DNA from: Butyrivibrio sp. NC2007
GTDB lineage: Bacteria > Bacillota > Clostridia > Lachnospirales > Lachnospiraceae
Assembly: GCF_000421405.1 (NCBI RefSeq)
Contig: NZ_ATWY01000014.1
Location: 61,495-125,494 of the forward strand
Reading direction: 5' to 3'
Length of the DNA: 64,000 bases
The notes under the pieces were generated by a model. The model saw only the letters and a program-made list of their open reading frames with translations, had not been told where the DNA came from and searched no databases. Both the position numbers and the translations under genes were made by a program. Shown in pieces: positions 35,141-43,484 of the stretch (position 1 is the first letter of the stretch; each line of letters begins with the position of its first letter).

Positions 35141-36379
35141 ATGTCACTCAACAAAAAGTCCGTAGATGACATCAATGTTAAGGGCCGTCGCGTACTTGTT
35201 CGTTGCGATTTCAACGTACCTTTAAAGAACGGTGAGATCACTGACGAGACAAGAATCGTAGCAGCACTTCCTACAATCAAGAAGCTGGTTAAGGATGGCG
35301 GTAAGGTTATCCTTTGCTCACATCTTGGTAAGGTTAAGAATGGCCCTAACGAGGGGGAATCTCTTGCACCTGTTGCTAAGAGACTTTCAGAGAAGCTTGG
35401 CAAGGATGTTAAGTTTATCAGTGATTACAACGTAACAGGTCCTACAGCAACAGGCGCTGTAGAGGCTATGAATGAGGGAGATGTAATCCTTCTTCAGAAT
35501 ACCCGTTTCAGAGGCAAAGAGGAGACTAAGCCTGAAGAGGCTGGTGAGGCTTTTGCAAAAGAGCTCGCTGACCTTGCTGATGACTATGTATGCGACGCTT
35601 TCGGATCAGCTCACAGAGCACACGCTTCTGTAGCAGTTGTTACAAAGTACATCAAGGAAAAGGGTGGAAACAACGCAGTTGGATACCTTATGCAGAAGGA
35701 GATCGACTTCCTCGGAAATGCAGTTGAGAACCCTGTAAGACCTTTCGTTGCTATTCTCGGCGGTGCTAAGGTTGCTGATAAGCTCAACGTTATCAACACT
35801 CTTCTTGACAAGTGCGACACACTTATCATCGGTGGTGGTATGGCTTACACATTCCTTAAGGCTAAGGGATACGAAGTAGGTAAGTCACTTCTTGACGAGA
35901 CCAAGATTGACTACTGTAAGGAAATGATGGAGAAGGCAGAGAAGGCCGGCAAGCAGCTCCTTCTTCCTGTTGATACAGTATGTATCGATTCTTTCCCTGA
36001 TCCTATCGACAACCCTAACATTGCAACAACAGTTGTAGATGCTGACAAGATTCCTTCTGACAAAGAGGGTGCTGATATCGGACCTAAGACAATCGCTCTT
36101 TACGCTGAGGCTGTTAAGTCTGCTAAGACTGTAGTTTGGAACGGACCTATGGGCGTATTCGAGAACCCTGTTCTTGCAAACGGAACAGAGGAAGTTGCTA
36201 AGGCTCTTTCAGAGACATCAGCAACAACAATCATCGGCGGCGGCGACAGTGCAGCAGCTGTTAACCAGCTTGGCTACGCTGACAAGATGAGCCACATCTC
36301 AACAGGTGGCGGAGCTTCTCTTGAGTTCCTTGAGGGCAAGAAGCTTCCTGGCGTATACGCTGCAGACGATAAAGCGTGA
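35141..36379 (+). CDS. pgk: phosphoglycerate kinase
   Basis: Transfers phosphate from 1,3-bisphosphoglycerate to ADP. The N-terminal '[16 protein letters not shown]', the substrate loop 'SHLGKVK' and the nucleotide-binding '[11 protein letters not shown]' and '[12 protein letters not shown]' segments are present. At 412 residues it is slightly longer than the usual 395, within the Clostridial range. AGGAGG precedes the start. Codon bias matches gap and tpiA. Confidence 0.98.
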   Translation: MSLNKKSVDDINVKGRRVLVRCDFNVPLKNGEITDETRIVAALPTIKKLVKDGGKVILCSHLGKVKNGPNEGESLAPVAKRLSEKLGKDVKFISDYNVTGPTATGAVEAMNEGDVILLQNTRFRGKEETKPEEAGEAFAKELADLADDYVCDAFGSAHRAHASVAVVTKYIKEKGGNNAVGYLMQKEIDFLGNAVENPVRPFVAILGGAKVADKLNVINTLLDKCDTLIIGGGMAYTFLKAKGYEVGKSLLDETKIDYCKEMMEKAEKAGKQLLLPVDTVCIDSFPDPIDNPNIATTVVDADKIPSDKEGADIGPKTIALYAEAVKSAKTVVWNGPMGVFENPVLANGTEEVAKALSETSATTIIGGGDSAAAVNQLGYADKMSHISTGGGASLEFLEGKKLPGVYAADDKA

Positions 36380-36417
36380 ACACTTAGTGAGGTTTTGTCG
36401 AACTTAGTGTGAACTCT

Positions 36418-36451
36418 GTTCTGGCGAGGGCCTGCGGCCCGAGAGCAGAAC
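36418..36451 (+). other. stem-loop between pgk and tpiA
   Basis: GTTCTG (36418-36423) pairs with CAGAAC (36446-36451) around a GGGCC/GGCCC stem. There is no T run, so it may be an RNA processing or stability element within the pgk-tpiA transcript rather than a terminator. ACTTAGTG occurs twice just before it (36382 and 36402). Confidence 0.5.
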
Positions 36452-36483
36452 TTCCTTATGAATAAAAACTGGAGGATTACAAA

Positions 36484-37230
36484 ATGGCACGTAGAAGAAT
36501 AATCGCCGGAAACTGGAAGATGAACAAGACTCCCAGCGAGGCAGTAGCTCTTTGTGCAGAGCTTAAAGATCTTGTAAAGAATGATGACGTAGACGTTGTT
36601 TACTGCGTACCTGCTATCGATATCTGTGCAGTAGCAGAGGCAGTTAAGGACACAAACGTACATGTTGGTGCTGAGAACTTCTACATCGTAGACAGCGGTG
36701 CATTCACAGGAGAGATTTCAGCTCCTATGCTTAAGGATGCAGGTGTTGAGTATGTTATCATCGGACACTCAGAGAGAAGAGATATCTTCGGCGAGAACGA
36801 TATCCTTATCAACCAGAAGGTTAAGAAGGCATTCGCATCAGGCCTTACACCAATCCTTTGCTGTGGAGAGTCCCTTGCACTTCGTAAGGCTGACACATAC
36901 AAGGAGTGGATTGAGAGACAGATCACATGGGATCTCAGCGGAGTAACAGCTGACCAGGTTAAGAAGCTTGTTATCGCTTACGAGCCTATCTGGGCTATCG
37001 GAACAGGCGAGACAGCTACAGCTGATCAGGCTGAGGAAGTTTGCGGACTTATCCGTGAACTCATCGCTAAGCTCTATGACCAGGCTACAGCTGATGAAGT
37101 TCGTATCCAGTACGGCGGATCAATGAACGCTGGCAACGCTGCTGAGCTTCTTTCAAAGCCTAACATCGACGGTGGTCTCATCGGCGGTGCTTCACTTAAG
37201 CCTGACTTCGGCAAGATTGTTAATGCATAA
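36484..37230 (+). CDS. tpiA: triose-phosphate isomerase
   Basis: Interconverts dihydroxyacetone phosphate and glyceraldehyde-3-phosphate. '[10 protein letters not shown]' at the N-terminus, the catalytic His in 'IIGHSERRD' near residue 95, the catalytic Glu in '[11 protein letters not shown]' near 167 and the phosphate loops 'YGGSMN' and 'GGLIGGASL' are intact. Length 248 is normal. GGAGG precedes the start. A strong terminator follows, ending the glycolytic cluster. Confidence 0.98.
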   Translation: MARRRIIAGNWKMNKTPSEAVALCAELKDLVKNDDVDVVYCVPAIDICAVAEAVKDTNVHVGAENFYIVDSGAFTGEISAPMLKDAGVEYVIIGHSERRDIFGENDILINQKVKKAFASGLTPILCCGESLALRKADTYKEWIERQITWDLSGVTADQVKKLVIAYEPIWAIGTGETATADQAEEVCGLIRELIAKLYDQATADEVRIQYGGSMNAGNAAELLSKPNIDGGLIGGASLKPDFGKIVNA

Positions 37231-37240
37231 TAAGTAATCA

Positions 37241-37280
37241 AAAAGGTGCCATCCCATAACTGGGATAGCACCTTTTTATT
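37241..37280 (+). terminator. terminator after tpiA
   Basis: A 16-bp stem with one mismatch (37241-37256 with 37261-37276) and a TAAC loop, flanked by A and T runs. Confidence 0.92.
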
Positions 37281-37324
37281 TGCACTATTTTAAGTTCGGG
37301 GGGGGGTGACTTTGGTCAACCTTA

Positions 37325-37861
37325 TCAGCCACCAAGTGTTTTGCTTACTAACTCTCTTGAAGCAGCTTCGTCGAGTTCTACTGCATCGTAAACATTGCCT
37401 TCGGAATCAACAATGATTCCAGAAACAAGGTCCTCGTTGAAGTAGTATCCGTACTCACCCATGGTTCCGATGAGCTTCTCATAAGTCTTGCCATCGTCTG
37501 TCTTGGTCTCTTCTGTTGTGAACATTCCATAGTCGAAAATATCACCGTCATTGTAGATATAGATGATATCGCCCTGCTCGTTTCTGAACATGCAGACATC
37601 AATCTTCTTGGCAGCATCATCAGCTGTCTTAAGACCGCCCATGAATACGAGCGAATCCTGTACAGCCTGAAGCTCTTCTTCAGGATTTGGCATTTCATCC
37701 TCTACAGCAGTCTCAGCAGTTTCCTCTACTACCTCAGCAACCTCTTCTGTAGTCTCAGCAACTTCCTGCTTAACGTCTTTGTTTCCGCATGCTGCCAGTG
37801 AAAGGCACATGGTTGCTGCAACAATACCTACTACAATTCTTCTGATCACGTTGTTTTTCAT
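37325..37861 (-). CDS. putative lipoprotein, function unknown
   Basis: A 178-residue protein with a lipoprotein signal peptide and lipobox 'SLAAC' (Cys25), followed by a Glu/Val/Thr-rich stretch of about 35 residues that probably spans the wall, then a compact domain with 'VCMFRNEQGDIIYIYNDGDIFDY' style strands. No known family is evident. It is a single gene transcribed towards tpiA, with GGAGG before its start. A run of nine G lies 18 bases beyond its stop. Confidence 0.7.
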   Translation of the reverse strand: MKNNVIRRIVVGIVAATMCLSLAACGNKDVKQEVAETTEEVAEVVEETAETAVEDEMPNPEEELQAVQDSLVFMGGLKTADDAAKKIDVCMFRNEQGDIIYIYNDGDIFDYGMFTTEETKTDDGKTYEKLIGTMGEYGYYFNEDLVSGIIVDSEGNVYDAVELDEAASRELVSKTLGG

Positions 37862-38022
37862 AATATCTCCTCCTCACAAGAAATAATCAGTTACAACAGT
37901 TTTGAATTCTAGCAGCATATTTTGTATGTGTATAGACAATAAGCGGAATATTTAGAAAAAGTTTATTTTTTGCAACTTTTGCAATGTAAAACTTATTAGT
38001 ACATGTTAAAATGTAAAATATA

Positions 38023-38036
38023 TGAAAGCACTTACA
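38023..38036 (+). promoter_or_regulatory. cre-like site for catabolite control
   Basis: TGAAAGCACTTACA differs at one central base from the TGWAANCGNTNWCA consensus bound by CcpA with HPr-Ser-P. It lies about 240 bases upstream of kduI, where it could silence uronate catabolism when better sugars are present. HPr in this window keeps Ser46. Confidence 0.4.
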
Positions 38037-38098
38037 TATGGTCAAGATTTGCAACTTTTTGATGAAATAATGAAGTGAAAATGAATATCGTTTACATT

Positions 38099-38246
38099 AT
38101 GATGATATAAGGATTCAAAGTCCAATGATTCTGTGCTTGCACATAGAATTATTTGACCTTGAAGACTGAACAAACATGAGGAAGTAGTGCGAATGCACGG
38201 ATTCCGAATGTTTGAAGGAATGCGAAAGTATTCCTTATATCATCAT
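38099..38246 (+). ncRNA. candidate structured RNA leader upstream of the kdu operon
   Basis: A perfect 15-bp inverted repeat (38099-38113 with 38232-38246) would close a multi-branched fold. It encloses ATTCT..GTGC/GCAC..AGAAT (38128-38149) and GTGCGAATGCAC (38187-38198). A third hairpin, AAGGAAT (38215-38221) with ATTCCTT (38230-38236), uses five bases of the closing stem's right arm, so the two pairings exclude each other, a switch-like layout. The structure ends 32 bases before kduI. It matches no riboswitch class I know. Confidence 0.5.
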
Positions 38247-38278
38247 ATATCATAGATTCAATGTAACGGGAGGGTTAT

Positions 38279-39142
38279 ATGGAACTTAGAACAGCATGTT
38301 CACCCAAGGATGAGAAGTACTACGACACAGCCAGACTTCGCAGCGAGTTCCTGATCGACGATCTGTTTCAGCCTGATGACATCAAGCTTGTTTACAGTCA
38401 TATAGACAGGATCATTACAGGTTCAGCAGTACCGGTTAACAAAGAGCTGAAGCTTACAGCAGGAGATGAGCTCAGAGCTGAGTATTTCCTTCAGAGACGT
38501 GAGATGGGTGTCATCAATATCGGTGGCGCAGGAGTGATCACCATTGATGGCAAGAAGTACGAGGTTGATTATAAGCAGGGCATGTACATCGGAATGGGAG
38601 CAAAAGACATCTCTTTTGCCAGCAAGGATTCTGCAAAGCCTGCCAAGTTCTACATCAACAGCGCACCTGCTCATAAGACATATCCCACAGTTCTCATTAA
38701 GAGAGAGGGAACACCTGAAGAAGGCGTTGTTATCATCAAGGATGAAAACAAGAAAGAGCTTGGAAGCCTCGAGCAGGCCAATCACAGAGTTATCAACAAG
38801 TACATTCTTCCCGGTCAGGTTGAGACCTGCCAGCTTGAAATGGGCATGACAGAGCTTAAGCCCGGATCGGTATGGAACACAATGCCATGCCATACACATG
38901 ACAGAAGAATGGAAGTTTATCTCTACTTCGATATCCCTGAGGATGCACTTGTTATGCACTTCATGGGCGAGCCTACAGAGACAAGACACATCATCATGAG
39001 AAACGAGCAGGCTGTTATCAGCCCCAGCTGGTCAATCCACTCAGGATGCGGAACACAGGCCTACACATTTATTTGGGGAATGGTAGGAGAGAACCAGGAT
39101 TTCGACGATATGGATGACTGCGCAATGCAGGATCTGAAGTGA
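38279..39142 (+). CDS. kduI: 5-dehydro-4-deoxy-D-glucuronate isomerase
   Basis: KduI isomerises the product of unsaturated uronate breakdown to 3-deoxy-D-glycero-2,5-hexodiulosonate. The cupin zinc site 'TMPCHTHDRRMEVYLYF' near residue 200 and the closing 'SPSWSIHSGCGTQAYTFIWG' are typical, and 287 residues is close to the usual 275-280. GGGAGGG precedes the start. It heads a four-gene operon whose order matches the pathway steps. Its substrates come from pectin or glycosaminoglycan lyase products; no lyase or transporter lies in the window. Confidence 0.96.
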   Translation: MELRTACSPKDEKYYDTARLRSEFLIDDLFQPDDIKLVYSHIDRIITGSAVPVNKELKLTAGDELRAEYFLQRREMGVINIGGAGVITIDGKKYEVDYKQGMYIGMGAKDISFASKDSAKPAKFYINSAPAHKTYPTVLIKREGTPEEGVVIIKDENKKELGSLEQANHRVINKYILPGQVETCQLEMGMTELKPGSVWNTMPCHTHDRRMEVYLYFDIPEDALVMHFMGEPTETRHIIMRNEQAVISPSWSIHSGCGTQAYTFIWGMVGENQDFDDMDDCAMQDLK

Positions 39143-39192
39143 TATAGGAATCCAGAAGCAACTACAAATATTCATTTAGGAGGGTATATATA

Positions 39193-40047
39193 ATGTCAGA
39201 CTTTTTAAAGAACTTTTCACTTGAGGGTAAGGTAGCATGGATCACAGGCGCATCATACGGCCTCGGACTTGCATATGCAGTAGCTTATGCAGAGAGCGGA
39301 GCTAAGATCGTATTCAACGATATCAACCAGGAACTTGTTGACAAGGGACTTGCTGAGTACGAGAAGAGAGGAATCAAGGCTTTCGGTAAGGTTTGTGATG
39401 TAACCAAGGAAGATCAGGTTCAGGCATTTGTTGCAGCTGTAGAGAAGGAAGTTGGAACAATCGACATTCTCGTTAACAATGCAGGTATCATCAAGAGAAT
39501 CCCTATGCATGAGATGAGCGTTGAGCAGTGGAACCAGGTTATCGACGTAGACCTTACAGGTCCGTTCATCTGCTCAAAGGCAGTTCTTCCTGCAATGATG
39601 GAGAAGAAATCAGGTAAGATCATCAACGCCTGCTCAATGATGTCTGAGTTCGGACGTGAGACAGTATCTGCTTATGCAGCTGCCAAGGGCGGACTTAAGA
39701 TGCTCACAAGAAACATCTGCTCTGAGTATGGTCAGTACAATATCCAGTGCAACGCTATTGGACCAGGCTACATCGCAACACCTCAGACAGCTCCTCTTCG
39801 TGAGAAACAGCCTGATGGATCAATGCATCCATTCGACAGATTCATTCGTTCAAAGACACCTGCTCAGAGATGGGGCAGAACAGAAGACCTTATGGGACTT
39901 GCAGTATTCCTTGCTTCTCCTGCTTCTGATTTCATCAACGGCCAGGTTGTTTATATCGACGGCGGTATCTCAGCTTACATCGGACAGGATCCAGGAAACC
40001 TTGATCCTTCCAAGTTCACAGATATCGACGAGAGCACAGCACAGTAA
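39193..40047 (+). CDS. kduD: 2-dehydro-3-deoxy-D-gluconate 5-dehydrogenase (SDR family)
   Basis: A short-chain dehydrogenase reducing the KduI product to 2-keto-3-deoxygluconate. Visible motifs: 'TGASYGLGLA' (NAD binding, about residue 19), 'NNAGI' near 95 and the catalytic 'YAAAK' near 161-165. At 284 residues it is longer than usual KduD (about 253) because of an insert around 'LREKQPDGSMHPFD' and a C-terminal extension of about 20 residues. The same lengthened form is close to gluconate 5-dehydrogenases, but the operon supports KduD. Confidence 0.88.
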   Translation: MSDFLKNFSLEGKVAWITGASYGLGLAYAVAYAESGAKIVFNDINQELVDKGLAEYEKRGIKAFGKVCDVTKEDQVQAFVAAVEKEVGTIDILVNNAGIIKRIPMHEMSVEQWNQVIDVDLTGPFICSKAVLPAMMEKKSGKIINACSMMSEFGRETVSAYAAAKGGLKMLTRNICSEYGQYNIQCNAIGPGYIATPQTAPLREKQPDGSMHPFDRFIRSKTPAQRWGRTEDLMGLAVFLASPASDFINGQVVYIDGGISAYIGQDPGNLDPSKFTDIDESTAQ

Positions 40048-40077
40048 TTATTTTTTATAAAAGAAAGGCATAAGAAC

Positions 40078-41043
40078 ATGGATAAGATTTGTGAAGAACT
40101 TTATAAGATCGGTATTGTTCCTGTAATCGCAATTGACGATGCTAAGGACGCTGAGCCTCTTGCTCAGGCACTTATTAACGGAGGACTTCCTGCAGCAGAG
40201 GTTACATTCCGTACAGCAGCAGCTGAGGAAGCAATTAAGATCATTTCAACCAAATTCCCTGAGATGATTGTTGGTGCAGGTACAGTGCTCAATGCTGAGC
40301 AGGCTGACAGAGCTAAGGCTGCAGGCGCTAAGTTCATCGTAAGCCCCGGCTTTAACAGAGCAAACGTTGAATATATTCAGTCAATCGGTGTACCGGTTGT
40401 TCCGGGAACAGCTACACCCGGTGAGGTTGAGCAGGCTATCGAGCTTGGCCTTGACTGCGTAAAATTCTTCCCTGCTGAGCAGAATGGTGGAATTGCCAAG
40501 ATCAAAGCTATGGCAGCACCTTATACCAAAATGCACTTCATGCCTACAGGTGGTGTAAATAAGAACAACTTAAATGACTACCTCAGCTTTGGCAAGGTAT
40601 TCTGCTGCGGCGGAAGCTGGATGGTTAAAAAAGACCTTATCTCAGCCGGCAAGTTCGATGAGATCGAGGCAATGACAAGAGATGCTGTAAATGCAATGCT
40701 TGGCTTTAAGCTTAAGCATATCGGTATCAACCAGGATAGCGCAGAGGCAGCTGAGTCTGTTGCAGATAAGTTTGATGCACTCTTTGGCCTTACCAAGAAG
40801 GTTGGCAATTCCTCTGTATTTGCAGGTTCAGCAGTAGAGGTTATGAAGTCAAAGGGCCGCGGAACATGCGGACATATCGCAATCGGCTGCAATAACATCG
40901 ACAGAGCAGTATATCACCTTGGAAGACAGGGCGTTAAGTTTGATGAGACATCTTTCTCATATGATGCAGATAATCATCTTAAGGTTGCATATCTTGCTGA
41001 TGACTTTGGCGGATTTGCTGTTCACCTTGCTAAGAACGACTGA
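40078..41043 (+). CDS. kdgA: KDPG/KHG aldolase fused to a VOC (glyoxalase-like) domain
   Basis: Residues 1-205 are a 2-keto-3-deoxy-6-phosphogluconate aldolase with 'AEVTFRT' (Glu general base), 'VGAGTV', the Schiff-base Lys in 'CVKFFPAE' near residue 130 and 'MPTGGVN'. It cleaves KDPG to pyruvate and glyceraldehyde-3-phosphate. The last 105 residues form a separate small domain ('GTCGHIAIGCNNIDRAVYHLGRQG') resembling the vicinal-oxygen-chelate/glyoxalase fold, which ordinary Eda proteins lack. Its job is unknown; metal binding or regulation is possible. RBS AAAGG precedes the start. Confidence 0.9.
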   Translation: MDKICEELYKIGIVPVIAIDDAKDAEPLAQALINGGLPAAEVTFRTAAAEEAIKIISTKFPEMIVGAGTVLNAEQADRAKAAGAKFIVSPGFNRANVEYIQSIGVPVVPGTATPGEVEQAIELGLDCVKFFPAEQNGGIAKIKAMAAPYTKMHFMPTGGVNKNNLNDYLSFGKVFCCGGSWMVKKDLISAGKFDEIEAMTRDAVNAMLGFKLKHIGINQDSAEAAESVADKFDALFGLTKKVGNSSVFAGSAVEVMKSKGRGTCGHIAIGCNNIDRAVYHLGRQGVKFDETSFSYDADNHLKVAYLADDFGGFAVHLAKND

Positions 41044-41099
41044 TTTAAGTGAACAATATAAAAATTTATTTACACAGTTATATATGAAAGGAATAAGCT

Positions 41100-42125
41100 A
41101 TGGCAAAGAAAGTTGTTACATTTGGTGAGATCATGCTGCGTCTGCAGCCCGATAACTACTTAAGATTCGTTCAGGTTGATCACCTGGAGGCTACATTCGG
41201 AGGCGGAGAGGCAAACGTATCTGTTTCTCTTGCAAACTATGGACTTGATTCAGTTTATGTTACAAAGCTTCCTACACATGAGATAGGACAGGCAGCTGTT
41301 AACTCTCTCAGAAAGTACGGCGTTGATACATCCAAGATCACAAGAGGCGGCGACAGAGTAGGTATCTACTTCAATGAGAAGGGTGCTTCTCAGAGAGGTT
41401 CAAAGTGCATCTATGACAGAGCACATTCAGCAATCGCTGAGGCTGTACCTTCAGACTTCAACTGGGATGAGATCTTTGACGGAGCAGAGTGGTTCCACTT
41501 CACAGGTATCACTCCCGCTGTAAGTGACAGCCTTGCAGCTATCACACTTGAGGCTTGTAAGAAGGCTAAAGAGCACGGCCTTACAGTATCCTGCGACCTT
41601 AACTACAGAGGTAAGCTCTGGAGCAAAGAGAAGGCAGGCAAGGTTATGGGCGAGCTCTGCAAGTATGTAGATGTTTGCATCGCTAACGAAGAGGATGCTA
41701 ACGATGTATTCGGTATCGCTGCTTCTTCAACAGATGTTACAACAGGTAAGCTCAACAGAGAGGGCTATATCGAGGTTGCTCAGAAGCTCACAGAGAGATT
41801 CGGCTTCAAGAAGGTTGCTATCACACTTCGTGAGTCTATCTCAGCTAACGACAACAACTGGAGCGCAATGCTCTATACAGACGGAGAGGCTTACTTCTCC
41901 AAGAAGTATGCACTTCACATTGTTGACCGTGTAGGTGGCGGAGATTCCTTCGGCGGCGGACTTATCTACAGCTGCGTAAACGGATTCGGACCTCAGGAGA
42001 CAATCGAGTTTGCTGTAGCTGCTTCAGCTCTTAAGCACTCCATCGAGGGCGACTTCAACCTTGTAACAGTTGATGAGGTTAAGAAGCTTGCAGGCGGAGA
42101 CGGCTCAGGACGTATCCAGAGATAA
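41100..42125 (+). CDS. kdgK: 2-keto-3-deoxygluconate kinase
   Basis: A PfkB/ribokinase-type kinase. 'FGEIMLRLQPD' at the start, the substrate motif 'TFGGGEANVSVSLANYG' near residue 38 and the catalytic 'RVGGGDSFGGGL' near 280 are present over 341 residues. The motif spelling and length match KdgK rather than ribokinase. It phosphorylates KDG to KDPG for the upstream aldolase and completes the operon; a terminator follows. Confidence 0.93.
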   Translation: MAKKVVTFGEIMLRLQPDNYLRFVQVDHLEATFGGGEANVSVSLANYGLDSVYVTKLPTHEIGQAAVNSLRKYGVDTSKITRGGDRVGIYFNEKGASQRGSKCIYDRAHSAIAEAVPSDFNWDEIFDGAEWFHFTGITPAVSDSLAAITLEACKKAKEHGLTVSCDLNYRGKLWSKEKAGKVMGELCKYVDVCIANEEDANDVFGIAASSTDVTTGKLNREGYIEVAQKLTERFGFKKVAITLRESISANDNNWSAMLYTDGEAYFSKKYALHIVDRVGGGDSFGGGLIYSCVNGFGPQETIEFAVAASALKHSIEGDFNLVTVDEVKKLAGGDGSGRIQR

Positions 42126-42150
42126 TCAAAATAAAAATTAAAAAAACATT

Positions 42151-42190
42151 AAAAAGCGTCATCTGTATTTCACACAGAGGCGCTTTTTTT
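42151..42190 (+). terminator. terminator after kdgK
   Basis: AAAAAGCG pairs with CGCTTTTT, with an inner TCTGT/ACAGA stem, followed by a T run. Confidence 0.88.
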
Positions 42191-42197
42191 GTATAAT
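42169..42197 (+). promoter_or_regulatory. promoter of the HD-GYP gene, embedded in the terminator
   Basis: TTCACA at 42169-42174 and TATAAT at 42192-42197 with a 17-base spacer. The -35 box lies in the loop and right arm of the kdgK terminator. Confidence 0.6.
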
Positions 42198-42225
42198 TTA
42201 ATATGCAGAAGAATGCGAGGTTTTT

Positions 42226-43482
42226 ATGAAACTGGACAAGACTACAGAAACACTGCTGGTATTTCTTGCAGCGTTTGTCACGCTGATAACTGCATATTTG
42301 GTTGAACAGGTATGTGCAGACAATAATGTATCTTCAGAGTACGCCATCGATATGAGCCTTACGGGAGCAAGGCTTTCTGATGGTGTCTATGCTTCTGTGG
42401 CCAAATCCGAGGAAAATGTAACCAGAAACCGATATATCGCTAAGTATGAGTTTGAGATTCATAACGATAGCAATGTCAATATCAGCAACTGGGCTGCATA
42501 CATAACAGTTCCAAAGGACACCGAGATAACCAATTTCTGGGGAGTTGAGGCCAACATAGAAAAAGGAAGGCTCATATGTGCTCCTGAGTTTTATAATCTC
42601 TCTTTTTCCAAAGGGGACAGCTTAAGCTTTGGAGTAGTACTAAACACCCAGAAGAGCTTTTATCCGGAACAGATCAGCTTCAGGGGCTACAAGAGCGGAA
42701 ATTCAGGAGGCGTATTTACCAAGATACTTTATGGTGCTTTCATTATCTGGGCAGCTCTTTTTGTAGGCTTCTTTGTATCAAACTTCAATCTTAAGAACTA
42801 CCGCGAGAAGCAGAAGAATGACGTGCGTATCATCCTTCAGTCCATGAATACCTTCATCAGTTTCATTGATGCAAAAGACCCTTACACCAGGGGTCATTCC
42901 AGAAGAGTGGCCATGTATGCTGCAGAGATCGCAAAGAGAATGCGCCTGTCTGAAGATGAAGTGCAGAATATTTACTATGCAGGACTCCTCCACGATGCAG
43001 GAAAGCTTAGCGTTCCCGATGCTGTGCTGAATAAGCCCGGAAAGCTTACAGACGAAGAGAGAAAGCTTATCCAGGACCACACTGTGGCCGGTGGAAAGAT
43101 GCTTAAGCAGATGTCATCTCTTCGAGGCATCAGAGAGACAGCTCTTTATCATCACGAGAGATATGACGGAACCGGATATCCTGAGGGCTTAAAAGGCGAT
43201 ACAATTCCGCTTTATGCCAGGATTGTCGGCGTTGCAGACTCATATGACGCCATGTCCAGTAACAGAGTATATAGAAGACACCTTAACAAGGATGAAATTA
43301 TAGAGGAAATCCAGCAGGGATCCGGAACCCAGTTTGATCCAAATATTGTTCCGTTCATGGTGGATATGATCAACGACGGATATGTAAACGTAGTTAAGAT
43401 GGAAACTGCAGACAATGACGCCGGCAGAAGCGACTTCCATCTGACGGAAGACGACATCCCCGGCGTCTATATGGGATTCTGA
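42226..43482 (+). CDS. HD-GYP cyclic-di-GMP phosphodiesterase with CBM2-like outer domain
   Basis: The 418-residue protein has a membrane helix (about 8-27), an outer domain (30-150), a second helix (165-187), and an HD-GYP domain from 200. The HD-GYP core is complete: 'RGHSRRVA', 'LLHDAGKLSVP' near residue 254, 'HHERYDGTGYPEGLKG' near 307 and 'ARIVGVADSYDAM'. The outer domain, with 'YEFEIHNDSNVNISNWAAYITV', a conserved-looking 'FWGVEA' and 'LSFSKGDSLSFGVVL', resembles family 2 carbohydrate-binding modules. It may sense polysaccharide outside the cell and lower cyclic-di-GMP in response. It has its own promoter. Confidence 0.87.
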   Translation: MKLDKTTETLLVFLAAFVTLITAYLVEQVCADNNVSSEYAIDMSLTGARLSDGVYASVAKSEENVTRNRYIAKYEFEIHNDSNVNISNWAAYITVPKDTEITNFWGVEANIEKGRLICAPEFYNLSFSKGDSLSFGVVLNTQKSFYPEQISFRGYKSGNSGGVFTKILYGAFIIWAALFVGFFVSNFNLKNYREKQKNDVRIILQSMNTFISFIDAKDPYTRGHSRRVAMYAAEIAKRMRLSEDEVQNIYYAGLLHDAGKLSVPDAVLNKPGKLTDEERKLIQDHTVAGGKMLKQMSSLRGIRETALYHHERYDGTGYPEGLKGDTIPLYARIVGVADSYDAMSSNRVYRRHLNKDEIIEEIQQGSGTQFDPNIVPFMVDMINDGYVNVVKMETADNDAGRSDFHLTEDDIPGVYMGF

Positions 43483-43484
43483 TT

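Larger units (their letters stand above)
37862..38278. other. 417-bp regulatory region between the lipoprotein gene and kduI
   Basis: No gene is present. The part near the lipoprotein is A/T-rich. TTGCAACTTTT occurs as a direct repeat at 37970 and 38049, and ATGTAAAA at 37984 and 38012. A cre-like box and a probable structured leader follow and are listed separately. I could not find a convincing -35/-10 pair with standard spacing for kduI. Confidence 0.6.

Noticed and set aside
37862..38278. known riboswitch (SAM, THF, cyclic-di-GMP, T-box, glycine) before kduI
   Set aside because: None of the conserved cores of these classes could be found; the structured leader is therefore reported only as an unclassified candidate.
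38423..38989. 188-codon open frame antisense to kduI
   Set aside because: It lies wholly inside kduI, whose cupin motifs are certain, and is rich in Cys and Ser as expected from a shadow frame.
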